Source of the DNA: Pseudomonas orientalis
GTDB taxonomy: Bacteria; Pseudomonadota; Gammaproteobacteria; Pseudomonadales; Pseudomonadaceae
NCBI RefSeq assembly: GCF_001439815.1
Contig: NZ_JYLM01000006.1
Span: 1-64,000, forward strand
Length of the DNA stretch: 64,000 nucleotides
Direction: 5' to 3'
The notes beneath the pieces were generated by a model. That model searched no databases and was not told where the DNA came from. It saw only the letters and a list, made by a program, of their open reading frames with translations. The position numbers and the translations under genes are program-made. This document shows positions 10,155 to 19,786 of the stretch, one piece after another (position 1 is the stretch's first letter; each line of letters starts with the position of its first letter).

Positions 10155-10330
10155 GATCTCCATGGTCTTCAAGGATGTATTACCCATGACCAGATCTCAG
10201 GCCACAGTCACAAATTTCGCGCTATCCTCGCTAATCGTGCTGGCTACTGCATAGAACTGGACAGTCACAAAGGCTTTGCGGCATAGTCGCCGGGTTCTGC
10301 GCTACCCCAATCAATAACAAGGAACAGCCG

Positions 10331-10786
10331 ATGGCGACCTTACTGGTTCTTCACGGACCCAACCTGAACCTGCTCGGCACCCGTGAACCGGGCGTCTACG
10401 GGGCGGTGACGCTGGAGCAGATCAACCTTGATCTGGAACAGCGGGCCCGTGTTGCCGGCCACCATTTGCTCTACCTGCAAAGCAATGCCGAGTATGAATT
10501 GATTGATCGCATCCACGCCGCGCGCGGCGAAGGCGTGGACTTTATTCTGATCAATCCCGCCGCTTTCACGCATACAAGCGTTGCATTACGTGACGCGCTG
10601 CTGGCGGTGAGCATCCCATTCATCGAAGTGCATTTATCGAACGTGCACAAACGCGAAGCTTTCCGCCATCACTCTTACTTCTCCGACGTAGCGGTAGGAG
10701 TGATCTGCGGCCTTGGCGCCAGCGGTTACCGACTGGCCCTGGAGGCCGCCCTGGAACACGTTGAAGAACAGGCTAAACGCCCCTGA
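10331..10786 (+). CDS. aroQ: Type II 3-dehydroquinate dehydratase
   Basis: A 151-residue enzyme that converts 3-dehydroquinate to 3-dehydroshikimate in the shikimate pathway. The family signature is at the N-terminus: [20 protein letters not shown], which holds the catalytic tyrosine. [16 protein letters not shown] and [17 protein letters not shown] supply the conserved active-site histidine and arginine. Length is normal for the dodecameric type II enzyme. It begins a rightward operon with accB, 24 bases downstream, an order common in pseudomonads. The 170-base gap upstream, after the REP pair, should hold the promoter, but no clear boxes were chosen. Confidence 0.96.
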   Translation: MATLLVLHGPNLNLLGTREPGVYGAVTLEQINLDLEQRARVAGHHLLYLQSNAEYELIDRIHAARGEGVDFILINPAAFTHTSVALRDALLAVSIPFIEVHLSNVHKREAFRHHSYFSDVAVGVICGLGASGYRLALEAALEHVEEQAKRP

Positions 10787-10810
10787 CCGACCCTTGGGAG
10801 TTGATGATTC

Positions 10811-11269
10811 ATGGATATCCGTAAAGTTAAGAAACTGATCGAACTGCTGGAAGAATCCGGTATCGACGAGCTGGAAATCAAGGAAGGCGAAGAGTCCGTA
10901 CGGATCAGCCGTCACAGCAAGACCCCGGCTCAACAGTTCTACGCGCCACAGATGCAGGCACCGGCGCCAGCCGCTGCCGCACCAGCCGCCGCTCCAGCCG
11001 CAGCGCCCGCTGCCCCAGCCGCACCAGCGCTGAACGGTTTCGTGGTCAAGTCGCCAATGGTCGGTACCTTCTACCGCACCCCGGCACCGACCTCGCCGGC
11101 CTTCGTTGAAGTGGGCAAGACCGTGAAAGTGGGCGACACCATCTGCATCGTTGAAGCGATGAAGATGATGAACCACATCACCGCTGAAAAAGCCGGCGTC
11201 ATTGAATCCATCCTGGTAGAAAACGGTCAGCCGGTTGAGTACGACCAGCCGCTGTTCACCATCGTTTGA
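10811..11269 (+). CDS. accB: Biotin carboxyl carrier protein of acetyl-CoA carboxylase
   Basis: A 152-residue carrier subunit. Residues 1-36 are the conserved N-terminal domain ([20 protein letters not shown]). About 40-75 are a flexible Ala/Pro-rich linker. The C-terminal 75 residues are the biotinyl domain with [10 protein letters not shown], where the first lysine is biotinylated, and [13 protein letters not shown], the protruding thumb of bacterial AccB. It carries carboxyl groups from AccC to the carboxyltransferase for malonyl-CoA synthesis. accC follows after 17 bases with GGAG in the gap. Confidence 0.97.
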   Translation: MDIRKVKKLIELLEESGIDELEIKEGEESVRISRHSKTPAQQFYAPQMQAPAPAAAAPAAAPAAAPAAPAAPALNGFVVKSPMVGTFYRTPAPTSPAFVEVGKTVKVGDTICIVEAMKMMNHITAEKAGVIESILVENGQPVEYDQPLFTIV

Positions 11270-11286
11270 ACCGCGGAGCGCCTTCG

Positions 11287-12648
11287 ATGTTGAAACCTGC
11301 GAAGAAACTGCAAAAAGTCCTGATCGCCAACCGCGGCGAGATCGCGCTGCGTATCCTGCGCGCCTGTAAGGAAGAGGGCATCAAGACCGTCGCTGTTTAC
11401 TCGACGGCCGATACCGAACTGATGCACGTGAAACTGGCGGACGAAAGCATCTGCATCGGCCCGCCACTGGCCACGAACTCGTACCTGAAAGTCTCGAACA
11501 TCATCGCCGCCGCTGAAGTGACCGGCGCTGATGGCATCCACCCGGGCTACGGCTTCCTCGCGGAAAACGCCGATTTCGCCGAACAGGTGGAAAAATCCGG
11601 GTTTGCCTTCATCGGCCCGAAAGCTGAAACCATTCGCCTGATGGGCGACAAGGTCTCGGCCAAGGACGCCATGATCGCAGCCGGCGTGCCAACCGTTCCA
11701 GGTTCCGACGGCCCGCTGCCTGAAGACGAGGAAACCGCGCTGCGCATTGGTCGCGAAGTCGGCTACCCGGTGATCATCAAGGCCGCCGGTGGCGGTGGTG
11801 GTCGCGGCATGCGCGTGGTGCACAAGGAAGAAGACCTGATCGAAGCCGCCAAGCAGACCCGTTCCGAAGCGGGCGCCTGGTTCGGCAACCCGATGGTCTA
11901 CCTGGAGAAGTACCTGACCAACCCGCGTCACGTGGAAGTGCAGGTACTGTCCGACGGCCAGGGCCACGCCATCCACCTGGGCGACCGCGATTGCTCGCTG
12001 CAACGCCGTCACCAGAAAGTATTGGAAGAAGCCCCGGCACCGGGCCTGGACGAGAAGGCCCGCGAGGAAGTCCTCGCGCGCTGCGTCAAGGCGTGCATCG
12101 ACATCAATTACCGTGGCGCCGGGACCTTCGAGTTCCTCTACGAGAACGGTCGTTTCTACTTCATCGAGATGAACACTCGCGTGCAGGTAGAGCACCCAGT
12201 ATCGGAGATGGTCACCGGTATCGACATCGTCAAGGAGATGCTCAGCATTGCCGCCGGCAACAAGCTGTCCTTCACCCAGGACGACGTGAAGATCCACGGC
12301 CACTCGCTGGAATGCCGGATCAACGCCGAAGACCCGCAAACCTTTATGCCGAGCCCAGGCCTGGTCAAGCATTTCCACGCGCCCGGCGGCAACGGCGTAC
12401 GTGTGGACTCGCACCTGTACAGCGGCTACAAGGTTCCGTCCAACTACGACTCGCTGATCGGCAAGCTGATCACCTGGGGCGCCACCCGCGACGAGGCCAT
12501 GGCCCGCATGCGCAACGCCCTGGACGAAATCGTGGTCGACGGCATCAAGACCAACATCCCGCTGCATCGGGACCTGGTTCGCGATGAAGGCTTCTGCGAA
12601 GGCGGTGTGAACATTCACTACCTGGAACACAAGCTGGCCAACCAGTAA
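11287..12648 (+). CDS. accC: Biotin carboxylase subunit of acetyl-CoA carboxylase
   Basis: A 453-residue ATP-grasp enzyme that carboxylates biotin on AccB using ATP and bicarbonate. It shows [20 protein letters not shown] at the N-terminus, the glycine-rich ATP lid [14 protein letters not shown], and catalytic region [20 protein letters not shown]. Length equals typical AccC (about 449-453). The ATG at 11287 has GGAG eight bases upstream; a TTG seven codons earlier would overlap the accB stop. A strong intrinsic terminator follows ten bases after the stop, closing the aroQ-accB-accC operon. Confidence 0.97.
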   Translation: MLKPAKKLQKVLIANRGEIALRILRACKEEGIKTVAVYSTADTELMHVKLADESICIGPPLATNSYLKVSNIIAAAEVTGADGIHPGYGFLAENADFAEQVEKSGFAFIGPKAETIRLMGDKVSAKDAMIAAGVPTVPGSDGPLPEDEETALRIGREVGYPVIIKAAGGGGGRGMRVVHKEEDLIEAAKQTRSEAGAWFGNPMVYLEKYLTNPRHVEVQVLSDGQGHAIHLGDRDCSLQRRHQKVLEEAPAPGLDEKAREEVLARCVKACIDINYRGAGTFEFLYENGRFYFIEMNTRVQVEHPVSEMVTGIDIVKEMLSIAAGNKLSFTQDDVKIHGHSLECRINAEDPQTFMPSPGLVKHFHAPGGNGVRVDSHLYSGYKVPSNYDSLIGKLITWGATRDEAMARMRNALDEIVVDGIKTNIPLHRDLVRDEGFCEGGVNIHYLEHKLANQ

Positions 12649-12657
12649 GTGCTCCAC

Positions 12658-12687
12658 CAACAAAGCCGCCTTCGGGCGGCTTTGTTG
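12658..12687 (+). terminator. Intrinsic terminator of aroQ-accB-accC
   Basis: A 13-bp stem, CAACAAAGCCGCC paired with GGCGGCTTTGTTG, around a TTCG tetraloop, followed by TTTGTG. It begins ten bases after accC. Confidence 0.92.
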
Positions 12688-12721
12688 TTTGTGGGCCCAA
12701 CTTTCAGGCCATGCACAGTAC

Positions 12722-12816
12722 AAATGTGGGAGGGGGCTTGCCCCCGATAGCGGTGGATCAGTTACAGATATTGAGACTGACACACTGCAATCGGGGGCAA
12801 GCCCCCTCCCACATTT
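12722..12816. repeat. Inverted REP pair before prmA
   Basis: Two facing REP copies, 95 bp overall. The interior ATCAGTTACAGATATTGAGA matches, in reverse complement, the interior of the pair at 10060-10154. Confidence 0.92.
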
Positions 12817-12923
12817 GGTCCGCATTCATTCAGTAATGTCGTCTTCTGCCGTGCGCTCGCGTAAACTTGCGCCCTTTCGCAGCCCCTCCCCGCTGCACAC
12901 TCATTCTTTCAAAGGTGCCCGCC

Positions 12924-13802
12924 ATGCCTTGGCTGCAAGTCCGTCTCGCCATCAGCCCGGAACAAGCCGAAACCTACGAAGACGCTTTCCTCGAAGTCGG
13001 CGCCGTGTCGGTGACTTTCATGGACGCCGAAGACCAGCCGATCTTCGAACCGGAACTCAACACCACCCCACTGTGGTCCCACACCCATCTGCTGGCCCTG
13101 TTCGAAGACGGCACCGATGCCGCCAGCGTCCTGGCCCATATGGAATTGCTGACCGGCGCCCCGCTGCCCGAGCATCACAGCGAAGTGATCGAAGACCAGG
13201 ACTGGGAACGCAGCTGGATGGATAACTTCCAGCCCATGCGCTTCGGTCAGCGCCTATGGATCGTACCGAGCTGGCACGCCGCACCCGAGCCGGAGGCCGT
13301 CAACCTGCTGCTGGACCCGGGGCTGGCGTTCGGCACCGGCACCCACCCCACCACCGCGCTGTGCCTGGAATGGCTGGACGGCCAGGACCTGACCGACTGC
13401 AACGTGCTCGACTTCGGCTGCGGTTCGGGGATCCTGGCCATCGCCGCCCTGCTGCTGGGCGCCAAAGAGGCCGTAGGCACGGATATCGACGTGCAAGCGC
13501 TGGAAGCGTCCCGCGATAACGCCGGGCGCAATCACATTCCTGAAGGCAAATTCCCACTCTATCTGCCTGAGGACCTGCCCCAGGTACAGGCCGATGTATT
13601 GGTCGCCAATATCCTCGCCGGGCCGCTGGTGTCGCTGGCACCGCAACTGTCGAGCCTGGTCAGGCCGGGCGGGCGCCTGGCGCTGTCGGGCATCCTCGCC
13701 GAGCAGGGAGAAGAGGTCGCTGCCGCCTACGCCAGGGATTTCGAACTGGACCCCATCGCCAACCGTGACGGTTGGGTACGCATCAGTGGGCGTCGGCGCT
13801 AG
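12924..13802 (+). CDS. prmA: Ribosomal protein L11 methyltransferase
   Basis: A 292-residue SAM-dependent enzyme that trimethylates ribosomal protein L11. The N-terminal 60 residues ([20 protein letters not shown]) form the L11-binding domain. The catalytic half holds [17 protein letters not shown] and the SAM loop [16 protein letters not shown], then [14 protein letters not shown] with the NIL motif seen in PrmA. The start at 12924 has AAAGGTG upstream; an extended reading from 12867 would add a non-conserved leader. The zinc-ribbon DUF3426 gene begins 30 bases downstream and is probably cotranscribed. Confidence 0.96.
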   Translation: MPWLQVRLAISPEQAETYEDAFLEVGAVSVTFMDAEDQPIFEPELNTTPLWSHTHLLALFEDGTDAASVLAHMELLTGAPLPEHHSEVIEDQDWERSWMDNFQPMRFGQRLWIVPSWHAAPEPEAVNLLLDPGLAFGTGTHPTTALCLEWLDGQDLTDCNVLDFGCGSGILAIAALLLGAKEAVGTDIDVQALEASRDNAGRNHIPEGKFPLYLPEDLPQVQADVLVANILAGPLVSLAPQLSSLVRPGGRLALSGILAEQGEEVAAAYARDFELDPIANRDGWVRISGRRR

Positions 13803-13832
13803 AATGAGCGCTTGTCTGAATCGGATGGCCGC

Positions 13833-15050
13833 ATGACCGACAGTTTCGTCACCCAGTGCCCGCATTGCCAGTCGCGCTTTCGCGTCAACCACGCTCAGTT
13901 GAACGTGGCCCGCGGCGTGGTGCGCTGCGGCTCGTGCCTGCAAGTGTTCAACGCCGCTCGCCAGTTGCTGGAGCAACGGGCGCAAATGCAACCTGAACAG
14001 ACACCTGCGCTTGAGCCTGCGCCCGAGGCCCCACGCGCCATGAGCCAGAAGCAGTGGACGGCCGAAGAACTGGACCTGGACAACCTGGACCTGGACGAAG
14101 AACTGGCCAAGCTCGAGCGTCGCGAGATTCAGCACACCCAGCCCGTCGGCGCCGAACGCCGCCAGCCGGGGGCCGACCGTCGGCACAAGGACGACGCCCT
14201 CAGCGCCAGCCGCGATACGGTCAAGGCCGAGGAAGAAAAATGGGCCGCCAGTCTGTTCAGCGAGCCGCCGCAGGAGCGCGACCTGCCCGCCGAAGCGGAA
14301 CCTGCGTTGAGCGCACGCACTGAACCGTCCATGTCCTTTCACACCGACGATATCGACGACGAGCCGCCACTGCGCGAGGCCCCGCACGACGACGACGACG
14401 ATGATCCGGACCCACCGTTCACGCCCTTGACCCCGGCGGCGAACGCAGTCGACGAGCGTGCGCAATCGCGGCGCAAGCGAGTGCGCGCCGACTCCAGCGC
14501 CCACGACGACCTTTTCCAGGAACTGGAAGACGATCCGCTGCACCTGTATGCGCACAAGCGCCCGGCAGGCTGGGGTCGCCGCCTGACCTGGATAGTGCTG
14601 GTACTGCTCGCCACCGCCGGCCTGGCAGGCCAGTACATCGCTTACCAATTCGACGAACTGGCCCGCCAGGACGCCTACCGCCCGTGGTTCCAGCAACTGT
14701 GCCCGACACTGGGCTGCACCGTGCCATCGCGGGTCGACATCGCTCATATCAAGAGCAGCAACCTGGTGGTGCGCAGCCACCCGGAGTTCGCCGGCGCCCT
14801 GGTGGTGGATGCGATCATCTACAACCGCGCCACCTTCTCCCAGCCCTTCCCGCTGCTGGAGCTGCGTTTTGCCGACCTGAACGGCGGCCTGATCGCCAGT
14901 CGACGCTTCAAGCCCGCCGAATACCTCAGTGGCGAATTGGCCGGGGTCAGCGAAATGCCGTCGCAGGTACCGATCCACATCTCCCTGGACATCCTTGACC
15001 CAGGCAACAAAGCCGTGAATTACAGCCTGAGCTTCCATTCGCCCGAATGA
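13833..15050 (+). CDS. Zinc-ribbon and DUF3426 membrane protein
   Basis: A 405-residue protein. The first 40 residues are an MJ0042-type zinc ribbon with CPHC at the start and CGSC 24 residues later. Residues about 50-245 are low-complexity, rich in Glu, Asp, Arg and Pro, and include a run of Asp near residue 195. One membrane segment (WIVLVLLATAGLAGQYIAYQ, about 253-272) leads to the DUF3426 domain. That domain should lie outside the cytoplasm and resembles FimV/FlgJ-like sandwich domains. Function is unknown. It follows prmA closely, as in other pseudomonads. Confidence 0.82.
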   Translation: MTDSFVTQCPHCQSRFRVNHAQLNVARGVVRCGSCLQVFNAARQLLEQRAQMQPEQTPALEPAPEAPRAMSQKQWTAEELDLDNLDLDEELAKLERREIQHTQPVGAERRQPGADRRHKDDALSASRDTVKAEEEKWAASLFSEPPQERDLPAEAEPALSARTEPSMSFHTDDIDDEPPLREAPHDDDDDDPDPPFTPLTPAANAVDERAQSRRKRVRADSSAHDDLFQELEDDPLHLYAHKRPAGWGRRLTWIVLVLLATAGLAGQYIAYQFDELARQDAYRPWFQQLCPTLGCTVPSRVDIAHIKSSNLVVRSHPEFAGALVVDAIIYNRATFSQPFPLLELRFADLNGGLIASRRFKPAEYLSGELAGVSEMPSQVPIHISLDILDPGNKAVNYSLSFHSPE

Positions 15051-15155
15051 GGCCACGCCGCAACCCTGGTTTGACGGCGGATTATTGACTGCGCAGGCGT
15101 CAACCAAACCGATGGCGATAAAAAAATAACTGTTCAGATTTTATCCAATTCAGCC

Positions 15156-15184
15156 TTTAACCAGTCATCGAGAGCGGGTATCAT
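15156..15184 (+). promoter_or_regulatory. Predicted promoter for dusB-fis
   Basis: TTTAAC at 15156-15161 and TATCAT at 15179-15184 are separated by 17 bases, a fair sigma-70 pair. It lies about 50 bases before dusB, in a 185-base gap whose upstream half is AT-rich (TAAAAAAATAAC, TTTTATCC). In enteric bacteria dusB-fis is driven from such a position by a growth-rate-controlled promoter. Here that control is only inferred. Confidence 0.5.
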
Positions 15185-15235
15185 GCCAACCCTTTTTCGA
15201 ACTCTAATGATCCGGCCCCACAACAGGGAAGTCCT

Positions 15236-16249
15236 ATGTCGGCGGTACGCATCGGTCCATATACAGTGCACAACGGCTTGATCCTCGCCCCGATGGCGGG
15301 CGTCACCGACCAGCCCTTTCGTCAGCTGTGCAAACGTTTGGGCGCGGGTCTAGTAGTCTCTGAAATGGTCACCAGCGACATGAGCTTGTGGAACACCCGC
15401 AAATCGCGGATGCGCATGATCCACCAGGGTGATCCCGAGCCGCGCTCGGTACAGATCGCCGGGGGTGATGCGCAGATGCTGGCGGATGCGGCCAGGGCCA
15501 ATGTGGAGCTGGGCGCGCAGATCATTGATATCAACATGGGTTGTCCGGCCAAGAAGGTCTGCAACAAGGCCGCCGGTTCCGCCCTGTTGAAAGATGAACA
15601 GTTGGTTGCCGAGATCCTGCAGGCCGTTGTCGCCGCAGTCGATGTGCCGGTGACCCTGAAGATTCGTACCGGTTGGGACCGGGACAACAAGAATGGCCTG
15701 ACGGTGGCGAAGATCGCCGAACAGGCGGGTATTGCAGCGCTGGCGGTGCATGGCCGCACCCGCGCCGATCTTTATACCGGGGAAGCCGAGTACGACACCA
15801 TTGCCGCGATCAAGCAGGCGGTGTCGATGCCGGTGTTTGCCAATGGCGATATCGATTCAGCCGAGAAAGCCCGGCGCGTGCTGCACGCCACCGGTGCCGA
15901 CGGTTTGTTGATCGGTCGGGCCGCCCAGGGGCGGCCATGGATTTTCCGTGAAATCGAGCATTTCCTGCGTACCGGCGAACTGTTGCCGGCACCGGAACTG
16001 ACCGAGGTGGAACGTATTCTGCTGGAGCATCTGGCCGCCCTGCATGCCTTCTATGGGGATGTGATGGGCGTACGCATTGCTCGCAAGCATGTCGGCTGGT
16101 ACCTCGCCACCTTGCCGGGCGCCAAGGAATTTCGCGCTCAGTTCAACCGTTTGGATGAAACGCAGGCACAGGTCGCCACCGTTCGTGAATTCTTCGCCGA
16201 ACGTGACAAGAGCCTGGGAACAGGGGATGGAGAGGGGGTGGCCGCATGA
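15236..16249 (+). CDS. dusB: tRNA-dihydrouridine synthase B
   Basis: A 337-residue FMN enzyme reducing uridines in the tRNA D-loop. The N-terminal TIM barrel has [20 protein letters not shown]. The active-site region is [20 protein letters not shown], where the first cysteine is the proton donor. RTGWD and [12 protein letters not shown] are further family motifs, and [11 protein letters not shown] lies near the phosphate-binding end. A helical C-terminal domain of about 80 residues binds tRNA. Its stop overlaps the fis start (ATGA at 16246-16249), the classical dusB-fis pair. Confidence 0.96.
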   Translation: MSAVRIGPYTVHNGLILAPMAGVTDQPFRQLCKRLGAGLVVSEMVTSDMSLWNTRKSRMRMIHQGDPEPRSVQIAGGDAQMLADAARANVELGAQIIDINMGCPAKKVCNKAAGSALLKDEQLVAEILQAVVAAVDVPVTLKIRTGWDRDNKNGLTVAKIAEQAGIAALAVHGRTRADLYTGEAEYDTIAAIKQAVSMPVFANGDIDSAEKARRVLHATGADGLLIGRAAQGRPWIFREIEHFLRTGELLPAPELTEVERILLEHLAALHAFYGDVMGVRIARKHVGWYLATLPGAKEFRAQFNRLDETQAQVATVREFFAERDKSLGTGDGEGVAA

Positions 16250-16566
16250 CGATGATGACCGAGACTTTAGTGAGTGGAACAGCACCCGTGAGCGACAACG
16301 TCAATTTGAAACAGCACCTCAACACGCCGAGCGAAGAAGGCCAGACCCTTCGCGGGAGTGTCGAGAAGGCGCTGCACAATTATTTCGCCCACCTCGAGGG
16401 TGCTTCCGTCACGGACGTGTACAACCTGGTGCTCTCCGAAGTCGAGGCGCCCTTGCTCGAAAGCGTGATGAACTACGTCAAGGGCAACCAGACCAAAGCC
16501 AGTGAGCTGCTGGGCCTCAATCGTGGCACCTTGCGCAAAAAGCTCAAGCAGTACGATTTGCTGTAA
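16246..16566 (+). CDS. fis: DNA-binding protein Fis
   Basis: A 106-residue nucleoid protein and transcription factor that bends DNA as a dimer. The C-terminal half carries the conserved helix-turn-helix, [20 protein letters not shown] followed by [10 protein letters not shown]. The N-terminal 20 residues are variable, as usual. An alternative start at the next ATG pair (16252/16255) is possible, but the ATGA overlap with dusB favours 16246. A short hairpin with a T run follows before purH. Confidence 0.95.
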   Translation: MTMMTETLVSGTAPVSDNVNLKQHLNTPSEEGQTLRGSVEKALHNYFAHLEGASVTDVYNLVLSEVEAPLLESVMNYVKGNQTKASELLGLNRGTLRKKLKQYDLL

Positions 16567-16583
16567 GCATTCAATCAAACCAG

Positions 16584-16616
16584 AAAGGCGCCCGCGTAAA
16601 ACCGGTCGCCTTTTTT
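16584..16616 (+). terminator. Probable intrinsic terminator after fis
   Basis: AAAGGCG at 16584-16590 can pair with CGCCTTT at 16607-16613, with further weak pairing inside the loop, and six T residues follow. It lies 18 bases past the fis stop and 32 bases before purH, so purH probably has its own start signal or relies on read-through. Confidence 0.65.
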
Positions 16617-16647
16617 GCTGACTCCTTTGCTTTTGATGGAAATTGAG

Positions 16648-18255
16648 ATGACCGACCAGACTACCCGCCTGCCGATCCGCCGCGCCTTGATCAGTGTTTC
16701 CGACAAGACCGGGATCCTCGAATTTGCCCGGGAGCTGGAAGCCCTGGGCGTGGAAATCCTCTCCACGGGCGGGACCTTCAAACTGCTGCAGGACAATGGC
16801 GTGGCCGCAGTGGAAGTCGCGGACTACACCGGTTTCGCGGAAATGATGGACGGTCGGGTCAAGACCCTGCACCCGAAAATTCACGGCGGCATCCTCGGCC
16901 GTCGCGGCATTGATGACGCCATCATGAACGAGCACGGCATCAAGCCGATCGACCTGGTGGCCGTCAACCTTTACCCGTTCGAAGCCACCATCAACAAGCC
17001 GGGCTGCGACCTGCCGACCGCCATCGAAAACATCGATATCGGCGGCCCGACCATGGTGCGCTCGGCGGCCAAGAACCACAAAGACGTGGCCATCGTGGTC
17101 AATGCCGGCGACTACGCCCAAGTGCTGGAAAGCCTGAAAGCCGGTGGCCTGACCTACGCCCAGCGTTTCGACCTGATGCTCAAGGCGTTCGAACATACCG
17201 CCGCCTACGACGGCATGATCGCCAACTACATGGGCACCGTTAACCAGGCGGCCGAGACCTTGAGCACAGAAGGCCGCAGCCAGTTCCCGCGCACCTTCAA
17301 CAGCCAGTTCATCAAGGCCCAGGAAATGCGCTACGGCGAGAACCCGCACCAGAGCGCGGCGTTCTACGTGGAGGCAAACCCGGCCGAAGTCGGCATCGCT
17401 ACCGCGACCCAACTGCAAGGCAAGGAGCTGTCCTACAACAACGTGGCCGACACCGACGCCGCGCTGGAATGCGTGAAGAGCTTCGTCAAGCCGGCCTGCG
17501 TGATCGTCAAGCACGCCAACCCGTGCGGCGTGGCCGTGAGCCCGGACGCTGAAGGCGGGATCCGCCAGGCCTACGAACTGGCCTACGCCACCGATACCGA
17601 GTCGGCGTTCGGCGGCATCATTGCCTTCAACCGTGAACTGGATGCCGAGACCGCCAAGGCCATCGTCGAGCGTCAGTTCGTCGAAGTGATCATCGCACCA
17701 GGCGTCAGCGAGGAGGCCCGCGCCATCGTCGCGGCCAAGGCCAATGTGCGTCTGCTGGCCTGCGGTGAATGGTCGGCTGACCGCGCCGCTGCCTGGGACT
17801 ACAAGCGCGTCAATGGCGGCCTGCTGGTACAGAGCCGCGACATCGGCATGATCGGCAGCGACGACCTTACAGTTGTGACCAAACGCGCGCCGACCGAGCA
17901 AGAGATCAACGACCTGATCTTCGCCTGGAAAGTGGCCAAGTACGTCAAATCCAACGCCATCGTCTACGCCAAGAACCGCCAGACCATCGGTGTCGGCGCC
18001 GGCCAGATGAGCCGCGTGAACTCGGCGCGGATCGCCGCGATCAAGGCTGAACACGCCGGCTTGCAGGTGGTGGGTTCGGTGATGGCCTCCGATGCATTCT
18101 TCCCGTTCCGCGATGGCCTGGACAACGCCGCGAAAGCCGGCGTAACCGCCGTGATCCAGCCGGGTGGTTCGATGCGTGATGCTGAAGTCATCGCCGCCGC
18201 TGATGAAGCCGGCATTGCGATGGTCTTCACCGGCATGCGCCATTTCCGCCACTGA
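16648..18255 (+). CDS. purH: Bifunctional AICAR transformylase and IMP cyclohydrolase
   Basis: A 535-residue enzyme for the last two steps of IMP synthesis. The N-terminal cyclohydrolase domain shows [20 protein letters not shown] and [19 protein letters not shown]. The C-terminal transformylase shows [22 protein letters not shown] and a long block ending [20 protein letters not shown]. Length matches the family. The ATG at 16648 matches the usual N-terminus; an in-frame ATG at 16636 is possible. purD follows after a REP pair. The spacing of 137 bases suggests separate control or a REP-punctuated operon. Confidence 0.96.
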   Translation: MTDQTTRLPIRRALISVSDKTGILEFARELEALGVEILSTGGTFKLLQDNGVAAVEVADYTGFAEMMDGRVKTLHPKIHGGILGRRGIDDAIMNEHGIKPIDLVAVNLYPFEATINKPGCDLPTAIENIDIGGPTMVRSAAKNHKDVAIVVNAGDYAQVLESLKAGGLTYAQRFDLMLKAFEHTAAYDGMIANYMGTVNQAAETLSTEGRSQFPRTFNSQFIKAQEMRYGENPHQSAAFYVEANPAEVGIATATQLQGKELSYNNVADTDAALECVKSFVKPACVIVKHANPCGVAVSPDAEGGIRQAYELAYATDTESAFGGIIAFNRELDAETAKAIVERQFVEVIIAPGVSEEARAIVAAKANVRLLACGEWSADRAAAWDYKRVNGGLLVQSRDIGMIGSDDLTVVTKRAPTEQEINDLIFAWKVAKYVKSNAIVYAKNRQTIGVGAGQMSRVNSARIAAIKAEHAGLQVVGSVMASDAFFPFRDGLDNAAKAGVTAVIQPGGSMRDAEVIAAADEAGIAMVFTGMRHFRH

Positions 18256-18258
18256 TCC

Positions 18259-18351
18259 AAATGTGGGAGGGGGCTTGCCCCCGATGACAGTGTGTCAGTC
18301 AACTGATCCCTGTCTGACGCACCGCAATCGGGGGCAAGCCCCCTCCCACAT
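18259..18351. repeat. Inverted REP pair between purH and purD
   Basis: Two facing REP copies between co-directional purine genes. The interior reads GACAGTGTGTCAGTCAACTG and onward. It could act as an mRNA-stabilising hairpin after purH. Confidence 0.9.
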
Positions 18352-18392
18352 AAAGCGTTCTTGCGACGCCTACAGAATTTGAGGTTTTTGAA

Positions 18393-19685
18393 ATGAATGT
18401 TTTGATCATTGGCAGCGGTGGCCGTGAACACGCCCTGGCCTGGAAAGTTGCCCAGGATCCACGTGTCCAGAAAGTCTTCGTTGCGCCCGGCAACGCCGGT
18501 ACCGCCACAGAAGCCAAGTGCGAAAACGTCGCCATCGACGTACTGGCGCTCGAGCAGTTGGCCGATTTCGCCGAAAAGAATGTCTCCCTGACCATCGTCG
18601 GCCCGGAAGTGCCGCTGGTGGCTGGCGTTGTCGACCTGTTCCGCAGCCGTGGCCTGGACTGCTTCGGCCCGACCGCTGGCGCCGCCCAGCTGGAAGGCTC
18701 CAAGGCGTTCACCAAGGACTTCCTGGCGCGCCACAAGATTCCGACCGCCGATTACCAGAACTTCACCGAGATCGAACCGGCCCTGGCCTACCTGCGGGAA
18801 AAAGGCGCGCCGATCGTGATCAAGGCCGACGGCCTGGCCGCCGGCAAAGGTGTGATCGTCGCCATGACCCTGCAGGAAGCCGAGGATGCCGTGCGCGACA
18901 TGCTCGCCGGCAATGCCTTTGGTGACGCCGGTTCGCGCGTGGTGATCGAGGAGTTCCTCGACGGCGAAGAAGCCAGCTTCATCGTAATGGTCGACGGCAA
19001 GAACGTACTGCCGATGGCCACCAGCCAGGACCACAAGCGCGTCGGCAACGGCGACAGCGGCCCGAACACCGGCGGCATGGGCGCCTATTCCCCGGCGCCG
19101 GTGGTTACCGCCCAGGTGCACCAGCGCGTAATGGACCTGGTGATCTGGCCGACCGTGCGCGGCATGGCCGACGAAGGCAACGTCTACACCGGTTTCCTCT
19201 ATGCCGGCCTGATGATCGACAAAGCCGGCAACCCGAAAGTCATCGAGTTCAACTGCCGCTTTGGCGACCCGGAAACCCAACCGGTGATGCTGCGCCTGCA
19301 GTCGAGCCTGGTGCTGCTGGTGGAAGCCGCGCTGGCCCAGGCCCTGGACAAGGTCGAAGCGCAGTGGGACCCACGCCCGAGCGTCGGTATCGTGCTCGCG
19401 GCCGGCGGTTACCCTGCCGATTACGCCAAGGGCGATGTGATTGAAGGCCTGGATGCGGCGGCTGCGCTGGAAGGCAAGGTGTTTCATGCCGGCACTGCGC
19501 TGAAGGACGGCAAGGTCGTCACCGCCGGTGGCCGCGTGCTGTGCGCCACCGCGATGGGCGCCAGTGTCGACGCCGCGCAGCAACAGGCGTACAAGCTGGC
19601 CGCGAAAATCGACTGGAAAGGCTGCTTTTACCGCACCGACATCGGTTACCGGGCCATTGCCCGTGAACGCGGCGAGAGCAACTGA
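18393..19685 (+). CDS. purD: Phosphoribosylamine-glycine ligase
   Basis: A 430-residue ATP-grasp enzyme making GAR from phosphoribosylamine, glycine and ATP. The N-terminal nucleotide fold has NVLIIGSGGREHALAWKVAQ. The ATP-grasp region has VIKADGLAAGKGVIVAMTLQ and VIEEFLDGEEASFIVMVDGK. Metal- and substrate-binding segments EFNCRFGDPETQPVMLRL and TGGMGAYSPAPV are present. Length is normal. A hairpin AAGGGCC-TCT-GGCCCTT without a T run lies 23 bases after the stop, before retS. Confidence 0.96.
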   Translation: MNVLIIGSGGREHALAWKVAQDPRVQKVFVAPGNAGTATEAKCENVAIDVLALEQLADFAEKNVSLTIVGPEVPLVAGVVDLFRSRGLDCFGPTAGAAQLEGSKAFTKDFLARHKIPTADYQNFTEIEPALAYLREKGAPIVIKADGLAAGKGVIVAMTLQEAEDAVRDMLAGNAFGDAGSRVVIEEFLDGEEASFIVMVDGKNVLPMATSQDHKRVGNGDSGPNTGGMGAYSPAPVVTAQVHQRVMDLVIWPTVRGMADEGNVYTGFLYAGLMIDKAGNPKVIEFNCRFGDPETQPVMLRLQSSLVLLVEAALAQALDKVEAQWDPRPSVGIVLAAGGYPADYAKGDVIEGLDAAAALEGKVFHAGTALKDGKVVTAGGRVLCATAMGASVDAAQQQAYKLAAKIDWKGCFYRTDIGYRAIARERGESN

Positions 19686-19786
19686 GTAGCTATCCGTTCG
19701 GGTAGGTAAGGGCCTCTGGCCCTTGCCGTACTCATGCCGCCCCGCGCATAGTTAACCCGTGCATTCACCTACGAAGGGATTTCGCC

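Noticed and set aside
13254..15107. Minus-strand open frame across prmA and the DUF3426 gene
   Set aside because: It spans two well-supported plus-strand genes and shows only low-complexity shadow composition.
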